Source: Synergistetes bacterium ADurb.Bin155
GTDB lineage: Bacteria; Synergistota; Synergistia; Synergistales; Thermovirgaceae
DNA length: 64,000 bases
Assembly: GCA_002070395.1 (NCBI GenBank)
Contig: MWDE01000006.1
Span: 25,517 to 89,516, forward strand
Reading direction: 5' to 3'
In this document: positions 43,363 to 53,049 of the stretch, piece by piece
How positions within the stretch are numbered: position 1 is the first letter of the stretch
Layout of the letters: each line of letters starts with the position of its first letter
Position numbers and translations under genes: made by a program
The notes under the pieces: model-generated
Seen by the model: only the letters and a program-made list of their open reading frames with translations
Database searches by the model: none
What the model was told of the DNA's origin: nothing

Positions 43363-45075
43363 CTACCCCTTGACGATCGTGATGAGGACCCTCACCACCG
43401 GCGGGGTCCTCAGGTGCTTTTTCAGCACGTTCCGGACCCTGCCCCTTACCTTCTGGGCGACCCGTTGCTCTTCCTCGCCCGTCCTGCCCGAATGTTTTTC
43501 AAGGGTGCTTTCGATCTCACGGACAAGGTCATCCTTTATCTGCTGCGCATCGTCCATGTGAAGGAACCCTATGCTCTCGATAATGGGGCCGGCAGCGAGG
43601 CGGAGCTCACCGTCAAGGACAAGGGACACCACCACTATGCCTTCCTCGGAGATCTCCAGCCTCTCCTTGAGGAGGCTGTTCTGCATCTCGCCCAGGACCA
43701 TGCCGTCGACCAGGATATCACCCGACGGGGCGGCCCCCCTTCGCACCTGGGCCCTGTTGCCGTCGAGGCCTAGCACATCGCCGTTCTGGAGCACAAAGGT
43801 GTTCTTCTGCGGTATATCCATCTCCTGGGCCAGCTTGGCGTGCCTGACAAGGTGCCGGTACTCCCCGTGGAGGGGGACAAAGTATCGGGGCCTCACAATG
43901 CTGAGCATCATTTTAAGCTCTTCCCTTGCCGCGTGGCCCGAGACATGGACCTCCTGGTCGCGGTCGTAGACCACCTCGCACCCGCATTCGAAAAGGCGGT
44001 TGATCGTCCTGCTTACGAGTCGTTCATTCCCGGGGATGGGCGTGGCAAAGACCGCCACAAGGTCGCCGGGGCCGAGGTTGACGAAACGGTGCTCACCCTT
44101 GCTCATCCTCACGAGGCCCGAGAAGGGTTCTCCCTGGCTGCCGGTGGTCAGGACGATCAGCTTGTTGTCGGGCACTCGGCCCGCATCCTCCATGGGGACG
44201 AGGATGTCCCTGTCGGCATCGATGTAGCCCAGGTCCATGGCGAGGTTCACATTCTGGACCATACTCCTTCCCATCAGGGCCACCTTCCTGTTGAACCTGG
44301 ACGCGGCCTGCAGTATCTGCTGGGACCTGTGAAGATTGGTGGAAAAGGCGGCTATGATGACCCTTTTATTCCGGTGGAGCTGTAAAAGCCTCTCCAGGGT
44401 TCTCCCGATGATCCTCTCCGACTGAGTAAAGCCCGGCCTTTCCACGTTTGTCGAGTCGGAAAGCATCAACAGTACACCCTTGCTGCCGAAATCGGCGAAG
44501 GCCGAATAGTCCGTTATCCTTCCGTCTACCGGGGTGGGGTCCAATTTGAAGTCACCCGTATGGATGACAGTCCCGACGGGAGTCTCCACGGCAAGACCCA
44601 CCCCGTCGGGTATCGAGTGGCAGACCGACAAGAAGGTCACCTCGAAGCACCCGAGGGTGAATTTCTCCCCCGCCTGGACCTCTACCGACCGGGGCTTGTA
44701 ATCCGGGCAGGAATCCTGGAACTTGGCATCCACCATGGCCAGCGTGAGTTTCGTCCCGAAAAGGGGCACATCTATCCTGGGGAGGATGAAGGGCAGGCTG
44801 CCGATATGGTCTTCGTGGCCGTGGGTGAGCACAAGACCACGGATCCTCTCTCGGTTTTCGAAAAGGTAGGAGGCGTCAGGGATCACGAAATCTATGCCCA
44901 GCATCTCCTCGTCGGGGAACATGAGGCCGCAGTCCACGACGATCATGTCCTCGCCGTATTCGAGGACGAACATATTCTTGCCTATCTGGCCCAGGCCCCC
45001 CAGGGGTATGAAGCGGAGTTCTTCCCTGGCGGGGCTTTTCCTCCCCCGTTTCCCTCTCGGTGCTTTTGACGACAT
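43363..45075 (-). CDS. rnj: Ribonuclease J
   Basis: This 570-aa metallo-beta-lactamase/beta-CASP nuclease acts in mRNA decay and rRNA maturation. It has LGGLGQIGKNMFVLEYGEDMIVVDCG, the zinc motif HGHEDHIGSLPF (~90), GDFKLDPTPVDG, SDSTNVERPGFT, TGSQGEP and the C-terminal HGEYRHLVRHAKLA with HVSGHA. ATG at 45075 follows GGAGGTG; the frame extends to 45198 without conservation. PNPase is also encoded in the window, giving endo/5'-exo and 3'-exo activities. Confidence 0.96.
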   Translation of the reverse strand: MSSKAPRGKRGRKSPAREELRFIPLGGLGQIGKNMFVLEYGEDMIVVDCGLMFPDEEMLGIDFVIPDASYLFENRERIRGLVLTHGHEDHIGSLPFILPRIDVPLFGTKLTLAMVDAKFQDSCPDYKPRSVEVQAGEKFTLGCFEVTFLSVCHSIPDGVGLAVETPVGTVIHTGDFKLDPTPVDGRITDYSAFADFGSKGVLLMLSDSTNVERPGFTQSERIIGRTLERLLQLHRNKRVIIAAFSTNLHRSQQILQAASRFNRKVALMGRSMVQNVNLAMDLGYIDADRDILVPMEDAGRVPDNKLIVLTTGSQGEPFSGLVRMSKGEHRFVNLGPGDLVAVFATPIPGNERLVSRTINRLFECGCEVVYDRDQEVHVSGHAAREELKMMLSIVRPRYFVPLHGEYRHLVRHAKLAQEMDIPQKNTFVLQNGDVLGLDGNRAQVRRGAAPSGDILVDGMVLGEMQNSLLKERLEISEEGIVVVSLVLDGELRLAAGPIIESIGFLHMDDAQQIKDDLVREIESTLEKHSGRTGEEEQRVAQKVRGRVRNVLKKHLRTPPVVRVLITIVKG

Positions 45076-45194
45076 CGACACACCTCCGGCTTCACCGCCT
45101 TGGACCTTCAGCGGCCAATGGCAAGGCACAGCAAGACTTCCCGGGTCAAGGCAGGCCTCCGGGAAGGTTCCAGATGCGGCCGGCCCGCCCGGCT

Positions 45195-46463
45195 TCAATC
45201 GCTGAAATCCTGGGCCTTCTCACCCGCCCCCGCTCGGTCGGGAGAAGCGGCTTCCGTAAAATCCTTCCTGGAAGCGACGACCGCCTGCTCAGGAGCGGCG
45301 TTATGATCGGTTCGCCTTGAAATGACCTCCAGCAACGCATCGGCGCCGTCCTCGGCGTGGAAGGCCTTGATGAACCTCCTCGCCCATTCCGCGGTCTCGT
45401 CGACTATCCTCGCCTGGATCCTCTCGGGAAGGGCCATGATGGCATCGTGGAAAGGCTTGTTGGCTTTCTTGTAGTCACCGGACTTGCGGGAATACCCCTG
45501 ACCGTCGGCCCACCGCACCATGTCGTCCCAAAGTTCCCCGGGGATGCCCCTGCCGGAATCCTTGATGTACATGCCGTCCTTGACGACGGCGTTGCCCGTT
45601 TCGGGGTCCATCTCCAGGCCGAAAACGATATTCTGCCAGAGGGTGCCCACGTTGCCCTTGTTGATCCCGAACTTGGAAAACCGGGATACCTTGTCGAGGG
45701 GGGTCCCGGAGATCCCGTGCTGGGCAATGGTCACGCCGTAGGGCGCGATGGCCTCGGCGATCTCCTCCGTCCGCTTGAGGTCGATCCCCTCGGCCTCCCC
45801 GGCGGTGCTGTCATAGGTCCCATGCTTGCTCCCGTTGGAGATGGCCAAAAAGTCGGGGAAGATCCTCCAGGAGTTCAGCCCCCCGATGAAGAACAGGGCC
45901 TCCTCCACCGTGGTCAGTTCACCGGGGCCCTTGATCTCCCCTACCTCGACCTCCAGGCCAAGGTAGGCTGGGACGTGCATAGCCACGTCCCGGGTGTAGC
46001 AAAGGTTTTCCCAGTCCGGGTTGTGGGAGGCATCGATGGCCACCGATGTCCACCCCGACTCGACCAGTTTCCTCAGGTGAGGGATGGACTTCAGGAGGTC
46101 CTCCCTGGACTTGATGGCGTAATGGTCCACGTGAAGGCCGAAGGGGACCCCCCCGCCCAACTCGCTGGAGTACTGAAGGGCCAGTTGGGGCACGTTCTCG
46201 AAGGTGCAACCGCAGTATGTGCTTTCCGACTTGGCCAGTTCCAGCAGCACGAAAGCGTTGAGGTCCCTGGCCGCCATCAGGACGCCCTTTATTGTCAGGG
46301 GGTTGCGCACGTTCGCGGCGAGAACGATGGAACCCGTCCTCCTGGCCGCTGCCGCGATGTCCCTTCCGCTCACAAGGGCCACGGGTTCACCGCCGAAAAC
46401 GGCCTGGACGTTGAGGGGCCGCTTCTCCAGCAGTTCACGGAAAGACCTGCTGCCTTGATCCAT
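45195..46463 (-). CDS. Class II aldolase (fructose-bisphosphate aldolase-like)
   Basis: This 422-aa zinc aldolase has LAANVRNPLTIKGVLMAARD, PFGLHVDHYAIKS (metal His), VAIDASHNPDWEN, the GLEVEVGEIKG Glu, AISNGSKHGTYDS and TIAQHGISGTPLDKV. It is longer than E. coli FbaA (~358 aa), with a C-terminal tail of ~35 residues rich in Ala/Asp. FBP is the likely substrate, but tagatose-type or sedoheptulose activity is possible. ATG at 46463 follows GGGAGG. It leads the long minus-strand array. Confidence 0.88.
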   Translation of the reverse strand: MDQGSRSFRELLEKRPLNVQAVFGGEPVALVSGRDIAAAARRTGSIVLAANVRNPLTIKGVLMAARDLNAFVLLELAKSESTYCGCTFENVPQLALQYSSELGGGVPFGLHVDHYAIKSREDLLKSIPHLRKLVESGWTSVAIDASHNPDWENLCYTRDVAMHVPAYLGLEVEVGEIKGPGELTTVEEALFFIGGLNSWRIFPDFLAISNGSKHGTYDSTAGEAEGIDLKRTEEIAEAIAPYGVTIAQHGISGTPLDKVSRFSKFGINKGNVGTLWQNIVFGLEMDPETGNAVVKDGMYIKDSGRGIPGELWDDMVRWADGQGYSRKSGDYKKANKPFHDAIMALPERIQARIVDETAEWARRFIKAFHAEDGADALLEVISRRTDHNAAPEQAVVASRKDFTEAASPDRAGAGEKAQDFSD

Positions 46464-46493
46464 TTCAGAACACCTCCCGGTAATATCCGCATA

Positions 46494-46523
46494 CATTGTA
46501 CAATGAAGAGGGCCCTATGTTCA
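46494..46523 (-). promoter_or_regulatory. Promoter with palindromic operator upstream of the aldolase
   Basis: Minus strand TGAACA (46523-46518), 17 bases, TACAAT (46500-46495). The -10 lies inside CATTGTACAATG (46494-46505), a perfect 12-base palindrome that a dimeric repressor could use. Confidence 0.55.
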
Positions 46524-46565
46524 CGAAGGCCCGTCGGGCCTTTCGTCGATCTTGGGCCTTTGACA

Positions 46566-46593
46566 TTGACGGTTTCGCTCGACCCGTGATAAT
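46566..46593 (+). promoter_or_regulatory. Promoter of tRNA-Gln/tRNA-Glu
   Basis: TTGACG (46566-46571), 16 bases, GATAAT (46588-46593), 28 bases before the first tRNA. Confidence 0.65.
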
Positions 46594-46621
46594 ATAACCG
46601 GCGCGCTACGGGAACGATCCT

Positions 46622-46696
46622 TGGGGGATCGTCTAATCGGCAGGACGCTTGACTCTGGATCAAGAAGTCGGGGTTCGAGTCCCTGTCCCCCAGCCA
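46622..46696 (+). tRNA. tRNA-Gln (anticodon CTG)
   Basis: Acceptor TGGGGGA pairs with TCCCCCA. Anticodon arm CTTGA-CTCTGGA-TCAAG gives CTG, which reads CAG. The T-loop is TTCGAGT and CCA is encoded. Discriminator G is typical of tRNA-Gln. Confidence 0.97.
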
Positions 46697-46708
46697 AGAT
46701 CCATGGAA

Positions 46709-46784
46709 GGCCCCATCGTCTAGTGGTCTAGGACCCAGGGTTCTCAGTCCTGTAACACGGGTTCGAATCCCGTTGGGGCTACCA
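46709..46784 (+). tRNA. tRNA-Glu (anticodon CTC)
   Basis: Acceptor GGCCCCA pairs with TGGGGCT (one G-T). Anticodon arm CAGGG-TTCTCAG-TCCTG gives CTC, which reads GAG. T-loop TTCGAAT, CCA encoded. Twelve bases after tRNA-Gln, same transcript. Confidence 0.97.
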
Positions 46785-46794
46785 GAAATACCTA

Positions 46795-46826
46795 GGCGGA
46801 CCTCCTTTTTGAGGGGTCCGCCTTTT
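46795..46826 (+). terminator. Terminator of the tRNA pair
   Basis: GGCGGACC (46795-46802) pairs with GGTCCGCC (46815-46822), with inner CCT/AGG pairs and TTTT. It ends against the convergent rtcB stop. Confidence 0.85.
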
Positions 46827-48001
46827 CATTCGGGTGCCTTCAGGTTATACACCGGCCGGAGCAATGCCGATACTTCTACGGCCTCACCGACTTCATCCCG
46901 GATGTCCTCCCATCTTTTATATGCCATGGGCGACTCATCGATGGTCTCCTTGAGGACCGACGTCGAAAAAACACCCTCCATGCTCTTTCTGAAGGACCCC
47001 ATGGTGATGGAACCCTCCTTCAGCCTTCGCTTCATTTCCTTGCGGCTGAAGAGGCGACCCGCACCGTGGGGAGCCGAGTGATTGTAGTCCGGGTTACCCT
47101 TCCCCACGCCGAGGACTATGCCTGAGGCCATGTTCAGGGGAATGACCAGCCTTTCGCCCTTGTGGGCCGAGATGGCACCCTTCCTCACGATGCCGTCCTT
47201 TTCGCTGTTGTAGTTGTGGACGCTCTCCACAAGGGTGCCCTCGTTCAACCGCAGGCCGAAGAAGGAGAGGATCCTGTCGGCGATGATGAAACGGTTCAGG
47301 CCGGCGTACTCCTGGGCTATCCGCAGCCACTTCATGTACTCGCTCCCACCCTTATTGAGCGGGAGATGCTCCAGACCGCGGGGAAGGTCGGAGAATGCCC
47401 CGGCCCCGGCCTGGTAGCGCCGGGCCATTCCTTGGAAAAAACCGGCCACCTGGAATCCGAAATGGCGGCTGCCGGTATGCACCGCGAGGAATAGCCCCCC
47501 ATCAAGGTCTTCATTGATCTCGATAAAGTGATTCCCGCCCCCTAGGGTCCCCAGCTGGCTCCAAGCGGGGCCTTTAGGCCGCCGTGCGAGGAGCTTCCCG
47601 TAGAAATCATCATCGGCGAGCTCGCCCAGTTCTTTCGCCCTGGCTCCCCGGCCGGGGAAACGGGACTCGAACCAGTCGAGCATCGCCGGTCCCCGGTGGC
47701 GGGTCTTCCCCAGGGGGATGCTGTTCCTGACGAACCCGTCGAGGGCGGCGAAGTCCACGTCTCCTTTCTTCACTCCCTCGATGGGCGCGAGGAGGACGCC
47801 GCAACCGATGTCAACGCCCACCACGTTGGGTATGACGGCACCCTTGAACCTCCCGGTGAAGCCGATGACGCAACCGGCCCCCAGGTGGCAGTCGGGCATG
47901 ATGGCCACCAGGCCGTCGACGGCGGGATGAGAGGCAATGTCCCTTATCTGGGCCATGGTCGGCTCGTCCACGTCCCTGGCATGGATCACCAGCTCTGTCA
48001 T
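46826..48001 (-). CDS. rtcB: RNA-splicing ligase RtcB
   Basis: This 391-aa GTP- and Mn-dependent ligase joins 2',3'-cyclic phosphate and 5'-OH RNA ends. Motifs are DCHLGAGCVIGFTG, GVDIGCGV (metal Cys/Asp), LGTLGGGNHFIEI, AVHTGSRHFG and SAPHGAGRLFSRKEMK (His that is guanylylated). It is the short RtcB type. The ATG at 48001 has GGAG upstream; the first in-frame codon (48028) has none. No archease gene is adjacent. Confidence 0.95.
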   Translation of the reverse strand: MTELVIHARDVDEPTMAQIRDIASHPAVDGLVAIMPDCHLGAGCVIGFTGRFKGAVIPNVVGVDIGCGVLLAPIEGVKKGDVDFAALDGFVRNSIPLGKTRHRGPAMLDWFESRFPGRGARAKELGELADDDFYGKLLARRPKGPAWSQLGTLGGGNHFIEINEDLDGGLFLAVHTGSRHFGFQVAGFFQGMARRYQAGAGAFSDLPRGLEHLPLNKGGSEYMKWLRIAQEYAGLNRFIIADRILSFFGLRLNEGTLVESVHNYNSEKDGIVRKGAISAHKGERLVIPLNMASGIVLGVGKGNPDYNHSAPHGAGRLFSRKEMKRRLKEGSITMGSFRKSMEGVFSTSVLKETIDESPMAYKRWEDIRDEVGEAVEVSALLRPVYNLKAPE

Positions 48002-48097
48002 GACAACCACTCCAATATGGGTTTTCAAGGTCGTAAAAAATTGCCCCGGTTACATGATAACATCTGTAGGCCAGCAAAAAGGACGGTGGAAGACCAC

Positions 48098-48901
48098 ATG
48101 GACCCAGAGGAACTGTTGACGGCGCCTTCGGCGACCGGGGCGCCCTGCTTCGCTTTCAGGGGCGACCTTCTGCTTTTGAGGACGGAACCGTCGGTCGAAC
48201 TGCCGGTTTGGGAGGATATTGCGGGACTTCCTCTCTCGGGGCGAAGCCCGGGTTTCTGGATAACGGGGCGGCCCGGGAACTGCTGGGCATCCCTGGTGGA
48301 GGATGCACTCCTGCCCGAAGGCATGAGCCTCGTGACACTGAGGGATGTCTGGTCCCTCATGGGCGAACGCGCTTTCTTCGAGGCCGGCAGGGCCTTCCAG
48401 ATCATGGAATGGTCCCAGCGTAACCGCTTCTGCGGACGCTGCGCAACCCCCATGGTCGAGGCCGAGAACGAGACGGCCCTGATGTGTCCAACCTGCGGCT
48501 TGGTCAGTTACCCCACGGTCACCCCCGCCATCATCGTCGCCGTGGAAAGGGAGGGAAGGCTGCTCCTGGCCAGGAACACCCGTTTCCCCAAGGGCAGGTA
48601 CAGTGTCATCGCAGGTTTCGTTGAACCCGGTGAGACCCTCGAGGGCGCCGTGGAGAGGGAGGTCATGGAAGAGGTCTCCGTCAGGGTGAAGAACATCACC
48701 TACTTTGGGAGCCAGCCATGGCCCTTCCCCCACTCGATGATGGTCGGCTTCCGTGCTGAGTGGGAGTCGGGAGAGATCATGGCCGACGGCAACGAAATAG
48801 AGAGCGCTGGCTGGTACTCCCCCGAAGGTTTTCCTGATATACCGCCGGGCTTTAGCATTTCAAGGAGGCTTATCGACGACTTCCTGGCCAGGCACGCTTG
48901 A
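48098..48901 (+). CDS. nudC: NAD(H) pyrophosphatase / NAD-cap hydrolase NudC
   Basis: This 267-aa Nudix enzyme has a zinc ribbon CGRC..CPTC (~111-131) and the Nudix box GFVEPGETLEGAVEREVMEEVSV (SV replaces the usual Gly). The NADH-specific SQPWPFPHSMM follows it. It hydrolyses NADH and removes NAD caps from RNA in characterised members. ATG at 48098 is taken as the start because the N-terminal NudC domain begins there; the longer frame (to 47696) runs antisense through rtcB. It diverges from rtcB. Confidence 0.94.
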   Translation: MDPEELLTAPSATGAPCFAFRGDLLLLRTEPSVELPVWEDIAGLPLSGRSPGFWITGRPGNCWASLVEDALLPEGMSLVTLRDVWSLMGERAFFEAGRAFQIMEWSQRNRFCGRCATPMVEAENETALMCPTCGLVSYPTVTPAIIVAVEREGRLLLARNTRFPKGRYSVIAGFVEPGETLEGAVEREVMEEVSVRVKNITYFGSQPWPFPHSMMVGFRAEWESGEIMADGNEIESAGWYSPEGFPDIPPGFSISRRLIDDFLARHA

Positions 48902-48924
48902 GGAAGTGCCCTTCGTGGGAAGGG

Positions 48925-49344
48925 TCAGTTCTTGGGCTTTCCCTTGCGGAGTTCTTCCTCCCAGGTGATCAGGGAATGGTAGTAGATGCGGTCGCCGTCA
49001 TCGTCCAGCCCCCTGGTGAGTTCGCTGATATGGGTATGCCCCGCCTGGACCCTCTCCAGGACGTGGCTGACGGCCTGTTCCGGTATGCTCTCCGCCCCGC
49101 AGGTATAAATGTCCAGCGCGAGGTACCGCGCTTCCGGCCATGTGTGCACCGACAGGTGGGATTCGCTGATCACCACGACCCCGCTGACCCCATTGGGCGG
49201 GAACCGGTGGAAGGAAACCGCCCAAACGTGGGTGTTGGCCTTCCGTGCGGCCTCGACCAGGATCTCCTGCATCCTGTCGACTTCGCCGATGACCTCACTG
49301 CAACCTGAAGCCTCGACAATATAGTGGATCCCCCTAGGGTCCAT
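48925..49344 (-). CDS. speD: S-adenosylmethionine decarboxylase proenzyme
   Basis: This 139-aa prokaryotic class enzyme makes decarboxylated SAM for spermidine synthesis. Self-cleavage is expected at Glu-Ser in the motif SESHLSVHTWPE (~60), which generates the pyruvoyl group. Cys in DIYTCG and the late Glu residues are present. ATG at 49344 follows GGGGAGGAG. No spermidine synthase gene lies nearby. It converges with nudC. Confidence 0.95.
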   Translation of the reverse strand: MDPRGIHYIVEASGCSEVIGEVDRMQEILVEAARKANTHVWAVSFHRFPPNGVSGVVVISESHLSVHTWPEARYLALDIYTCGAESIPEQAVSHVLERVQAGHTHISELTRGLDDDGDRIYYHSLITWEEELRKGKPKN

Positions 49345-49390
49345 GGCTTCTCCTCCCCGGGATGCTCTCCCTCGAATAAGTTCGAAAAAC

Positions 49391-50641
49391 CTAGAAATAA
49401 TACCCTTTTTTCAGTTCCGGGTACAGGGGGAAGGACCCGGCAAGATCCCTTACCTTCACGGCAACCCGGTCCATCGCCGATCGGTCTTGACTTTCCGAGA
49501 GCGCGACGTCGATTATCCCGGCCACGAGGGCCATCTCCTTCTCCTTCATGCCCCTGGTGGTGAGCGCCGGGGTGCCGAGCCTGATACCGCTGGTCACCAT
49601 GGGCTTCTCGGGATCAAAGGGTATCATATTTTTGTTCACCGTGATACCCACCCGGCCCAGTATATCCGTGGCCTCTTTACCGGTGAGCCCCTTGCTGCGG
49701 AGGTCAAGGAGCAGCATGTGGTTATCCGTACCGCCCGCGACCAGCCTGTACCCTCTGGCATCCAGTTCCTTCGCCAGGGCCTTGGCGTTTTTGACGATCT
49801 GCGCGGCGTATTCCTTGAACTCGGGCCTCATGGCCATCAGGAAACAGGTGGCCTTTCCCGCGATGACGTGCATGAACGGCCCGCCCTGCATACCGGGGAA
49901 GACGTTGCGGTCCAGGTCGGCGGCGTACTTGCCCCGACAAAGGATGAGGGCGCCTCGCGGCCCCCTCAAGGTTTTATGGGTCGTCGTGGTGACAAAATCC
50001 GAGTGAGGGACGGGGCTGGGGTGGACACCGCCGGCGACCAGCCCTGCAATGTGGGCCATGTCGGCCATGAGATAGGCTCCCACTTCCTTAGCTATATCGC
50101 CGAAGCGTTTGAAATCGATGAGGCGGGGGTAAGCGCTCGCGCCAGCGACGATCATCTTGGGCCTGTGCTCGCGGGCGAGCCTGGCCACCTCGTCGTAATC
50201 GATGGTCTCCCTTTCCCTGTCGACGCCATAGGGTATTATCTTGAATAATCTTCCGGAAAAGTTCAGCGGGTGACCGTGGGAAAGGTGGCCCCCTTGCGCC
50301 AGGTCCATGGCGAGGATGGAGTCGCCGGGCTCAAGGACGGTGAAATAGACGCCCATGTTGGCCTGGGTGCCCGAGTGAGGCTGGACATTGGCGTGTTCGG
50401 CTCCGAAGAGCTCGCAGGCCCTTTTCGCCGCGAGTTCCTCGGCCGATTCGACGAACTCGCAACCGCCGTAATACTTTTTATGGGGGTAACCCTCGGCGTA
50501 CTTGTTGGTCAGCACCGAACCCTGCGCCTGGAGTACGTAAGGAGGGACGAAATTCTCGGAAGCGATCAGTTCGAGGCTTTGCTTTTGTCTCAAGAATTCG
50601 GACTGGACGAGGGAATCTATCTCCGGGTCCGCGTCCATCAT
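49391..50641 (-). CDS. glyA: Serine hydroxymethyltransferase
   Basis: This 416-aa PLP enzyme interconverts serine and glycine with tetrahydrofolate. It has [38 protein letters not shown] near the N-terminus (first key parts LIASENF and NKYAEGYP), and the PLP Lys in [16 protein letters not shown] (~230). [12 protein letters not shown] follows. The start is placed at 50641, where GAGG lies seven bases upstream; 50653 is the alternative. It supplies one-carbon units to the folate pathway. Confidence 0.97.
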   Translation of the reverse strand: MMDADPEIDSLVQSEFLRQKQSLELIASENFVPPYVLQAQGSVLTNKYAEGYPHKKYYGGCEFVESAEELAAKRACELFGAEHANVQPHSGTQANMGVYFTVLEPGDSILAMDLAQGGHLSHGHPLNFSGRLFKIIPYGVDRERETIDYDEVARLAREHRPKMIVAGASAYPRLIDFKRFGDIAKEVGAYLMADMAHIAGLVAGGVHPSPVPHSDFVTTTTHKTLRGPRGALILCRGKYAADLDRNVFPGMQGGPFMHVIAGKATCFLMAMRPEFKEYAAQIVKNAKALAKELDARGYRLVAGGTDNHMLLLDLRSKGLTGKEATDILGRVGITVNKNMIPFDPEKPMVTSGIRLGTPALTTRGMKEKEMALVAGIIDVALSESQDRSAMDRVAVKVRDLAGSFPLYPELKKGYYF

Positions 50642-50741
50642 AACCGACCTCATGATATCCAAAACCGTCCATCCCCTTTCGTAAGCTAGGTTGACCTTTA
50701 TATCCGTTTGGCCAATATTATACCCCCGGTAAGATCCCTGG

Positions 50742-52673
50742 TCAGGCGATGCTTCCCCGTCCCGGGACCGGGTCGAACTGCCTCTGCAGGAGAGCCTCGA
50801 AAGCCGAAAGGTCCATGGTGCCCAGGTCCCCCTCGCCACGGTCCCTGACGGAGAGGGTCACATTCTCCACCTCCCTGGAGCCGATGACCACCATGTAAGG
50901 TATCTTCTCCATCTGGGCGTCACGGATCTTCTTGCCCAGCTTCTCGTCCCTGGCGTCCTTTTCCACCCTGTACCCGAGGCCCTTGAGCCTCGACTCCACC
51001 TCGGAGGCGTAGGGTGCGTGTTCCTCCTTCACCGGCACGATCCGGACCTGTACCGGGGAGAGCCAGAAGGGGAAGGCCCCGGCGTAGTGCTCGATGAGTA
51101 TCCCCATGAATCTCTCGAGGCTCCCCAGGATCGTCCTGTGGAGCATGACGGGGCGATGCTCGTTCCCGTCGGGACCGATGTAGGTCATATCGAATTTTTC
51201 GGGCATCTGGAAGTCGAGCTGGATAGTGCCGCACTGCCATGTCCTCCCGATGCAGTCCTCGAGGTGGAAGTCTATCTTTGGGCCGTAGAATGCCCCATCG
51301 CCCGGGTTAAGACGGAAGGGCACGCCGAACTCCTCCAGGGCTTCCTGCAGGGCCCTTTCGGCCTTCTCCCACATGAGGGGGTCTCCCATGGCCTTCTCAG
51401 GCCTGGTGGACAGCTCCACACGGTAAGAAAAGCCGAACACGTCCCCGTAGATGAACCTGACCAGGTCCATGATGCCGATGATCTCCTGTTTTATCTGCCC
51501 CGGCGTCACGTAAAGGTGGGCATCGTCCTGGGTGAAGGACCTGACCCTCATAAGCCCGTGAAGGACGCCCGAACGCTCATGCCGATGGACGGTGCCCAGT
51601 TCAGCGACTCTCATGGGAAAATCGCGGTAACTCCTTATCCTGCTCTTGTAGACCAGTATCCCCCCCGGGCAGTTCATCGGCTTCACGGCGAAGGGCCGGC
51701 CGTCGATCTCGGTGAAGTACATGTTATCGCGGTAGTGGTCCCAGTGGCCCGACCTCACCCACAACTCCTGGTCTAGGATGAGGGGGGTCCTTATCTCGGA
51801 GTAGCCCCTCCGGGCATGCTCCGCCCGCCAGAACTCCACGAGCCGGTTTATGACCACCGTGCCCTTGGGGTGGAAGAAGGGGAACCCCGGGCCCTCCTCC
51901 TGGATGCTGAAAAGGTCCAGTTCTTTCCCCAGTTTCCGGTGATCCCTGCGTTTGGCCTCTTCAATCCTGTTTATGTGATCCTGGAGCGCTTCGGCGGTGT
52001 CAAAGGCAGTGCCGTACACCCTGGTCAGCATGATGTTCTTCTCGTCGCCCCGCCAGTAGGCCCCCGCCACGGAGAGAAGTTTGAAGTGCCCCAGTCTCGA
52101 GGTGGAGACCACGTGGGGCCCCCGGCAGAGGTCGGCAAACTCTCCTTGCCGGTAGATCGAGATGAACTCATCGGGTATCTCCGATACCAGTTCCAGTTTG
52201 TAGACGGCACCTCTTTCCCTGAAAAGAGCCAGGGCTTGCTCTCTCGGAAGCAGGAGTCTTTCCACAGGTGTGTCCTCGGAGGTGATCCTCCTCATCTCCT
52301 CCTCTATCCTGGGGAGGTCCTCCTCGGTCAACGTGCCGGCAACCTCCATATCGTAGTAAAAACCATCCTGTATGGAAGGACCGATTCCGAGCCTCGTTCC
52401 TGGAAAGAGCCTCTGGACGGCCTGGGCCATAAGGTGCGACGTGGAATGCCTCAGGATGTCCAGCCCCTCCCGACTTGAGGAGGCTATCGGCTCGACGAAG
52501 GAATCCTTTTCTATGGCGGCGGTGAGATCGACCGGTTCCCCATCGCTCCTGGCGGCGACGGCACTAGCATCTAGACCCCATCGCGACAATATTTCCCCGG
52601 CCGAAAGGGCCTGGGGGGAAAAAAGCTCCAATCCTTCTGGTCCCGCGTATTTTGGCAATGTCCAAGCCTCCAT
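50742..52673 (-). CDS. thrS: Threonine--tRNA ligase
   Basis: This 643-aa class II synthetase has an N-terminal TGS-like domain (~1-60), an editing domain with [13 protein letters not shown] (HxxxH-type) and CRGPHV, then the catalytic core: motif 2 [25 protein letters not shown] (zinc Cys in MNCPGG) and motif 3 [13 protein letters not shown]. An anticodon-binding domain ends it. ATG at 52673 is the best start. I see no T-box in the 100-base leader. Confidence 0.97.
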   Translation of the reverse strand: MEAWTLPKYAGPEGLELFSPQALSAGEILSRWGLDASAVAARSDGEPVDLTAAIEKDSFVEPIASSSREGLDILRHSTSHLMAQAVQRLFPGTRLGIGPSIQDGFYYDMEVAGTLTEEDLPRIEEEMRRITSEDTPVERLLLPREQALALFRERGAVYKLELVSEIPDEFISIYRQGEFADLCRGPHVVSTSRLGHFKLLSVAGAYWRGDEKNIMLTRVYGTAFDTAEALQDHINRIEEAKRRDHRKLGKELDLFSIQEEGPGFPFFHPKGTVVINRLVEFWRAEHARRGYSEIRTPLILDQELWVRSGHWDHYRDNMYFTEIDGRPFAVKPMNCPGGILVYKSRIRSYRDFPMRVAELGTVHRHERSGVLHGLMRVRSFTQDDAHLYVTPGQIKQEIIGIMDLVRFIYGDVFGFSYRVELSTRPEKAMGDPLMWEKAERALQEALEEFGVPFRLNPGDGAFYGPKIDFHLEDCIGRTWQCGTIQLDFQMPEKFDMTYIGPDGNEHRPVMLHRTILGSLERFMGILIEHYAGAFPFWLSPVQVRIVPVKEEHAPYASEVESRLKGLGYRVEKDARDEKLGKKIRDAQMEKIPYMVVIGSREVENVTLSVRDRGEGDLGTMDLSAFEALLQRQFDPVPGRGSIA

Positions 52674-52771
52674 CCTAGGTAATGGCCAACCGCGCCGTTG
52701 AGGCAAAAGGGCCGGCGGGTTGCATTTTACAGCAGCAAGTCTGCGGGGTCATCCCTGCATGAAATGTATAT

Positions 52772-52799
52772 AATATACAGCCCCCCCGGGTTTATGCAA
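52772..52799 (-). promoter_or_regulatory. Probable promoter of thrS
   Basis: Minus strand TTGCAT (52799-52794), 16 bases, TATATT (52777-52772). The -10 lies in the palindrome GTATATAATATAC (52766-52778), so the same spot offers TATAAT (52769-52774) for plus-strand transcription toward the 33-aa ORF. Confidence 0.55.
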
Positions 52800-52922
52800 C
52801 ATCCCGAGTTGCCCCATCTCCGGTCCGATCGAATGAGGAAGCATCACCTTTCGAGGGCTCCGAATAGGTACCGCCGGCACAGGGATGTGCTGCTTTGGAA
52901 AGACCTAACACAAGGAGGGATC

Positions 52923-53024
52923 ATGATGAGTTGGCAGTTCAACAGGATCATCATAATGGCCCTGGTCTTCGGCGGCACGGGCTGGTGCGTCTACAGGACC
53001 ATAAAAGCCGTGGAGAAGAAGTAG
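52923..53024 (+). CDS. 33-aa single-pass membrane protein
   Basis: The frame starts ATG-ATG and has one hydrophobic helix (~7-24, IIIMALVFGGTGWCVY), flanked by Arg and a Lys-rich C-terminus (KAVEKK). AAGGAGG five bases upstream is a near-perfect ribosome site. A canonical terminator follows 25 bp downstream, on the same strand only. It stands alone between thrS and dut, both on the opposite strand. I do not recognise it; a role as a small membrane regulator or subunit is a guess. Confidence 0.7.
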   Translation: MMSWQFNRIIIMALVFGGTGWCVYRTIKAVEKK

Positions 53025-53049
53025 CGCGCCGATCGGCAGGTCAAAGGCC

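Noticed and set aside
46525..46544. Hairpin GAAGGCCC-GTC-GGGCCTTTC between aldolase and tRNA promoter as a terminator
   Set aside because: Only three Ts follow and no gene ends just upstream on either strand; it lies in the aldolase promoter region instead.
45357..46589. 410-codon plus-strand open frame opposite the aldolase
   Set aside because: Shadow of a clear class II aldolase; it also runs into the tRNA promoter.
52674..52770. T-box leader for thrS
   Set aside because: No TGGN bulge sequence, no specifier arm and no terminator/antiterminator pair seen.
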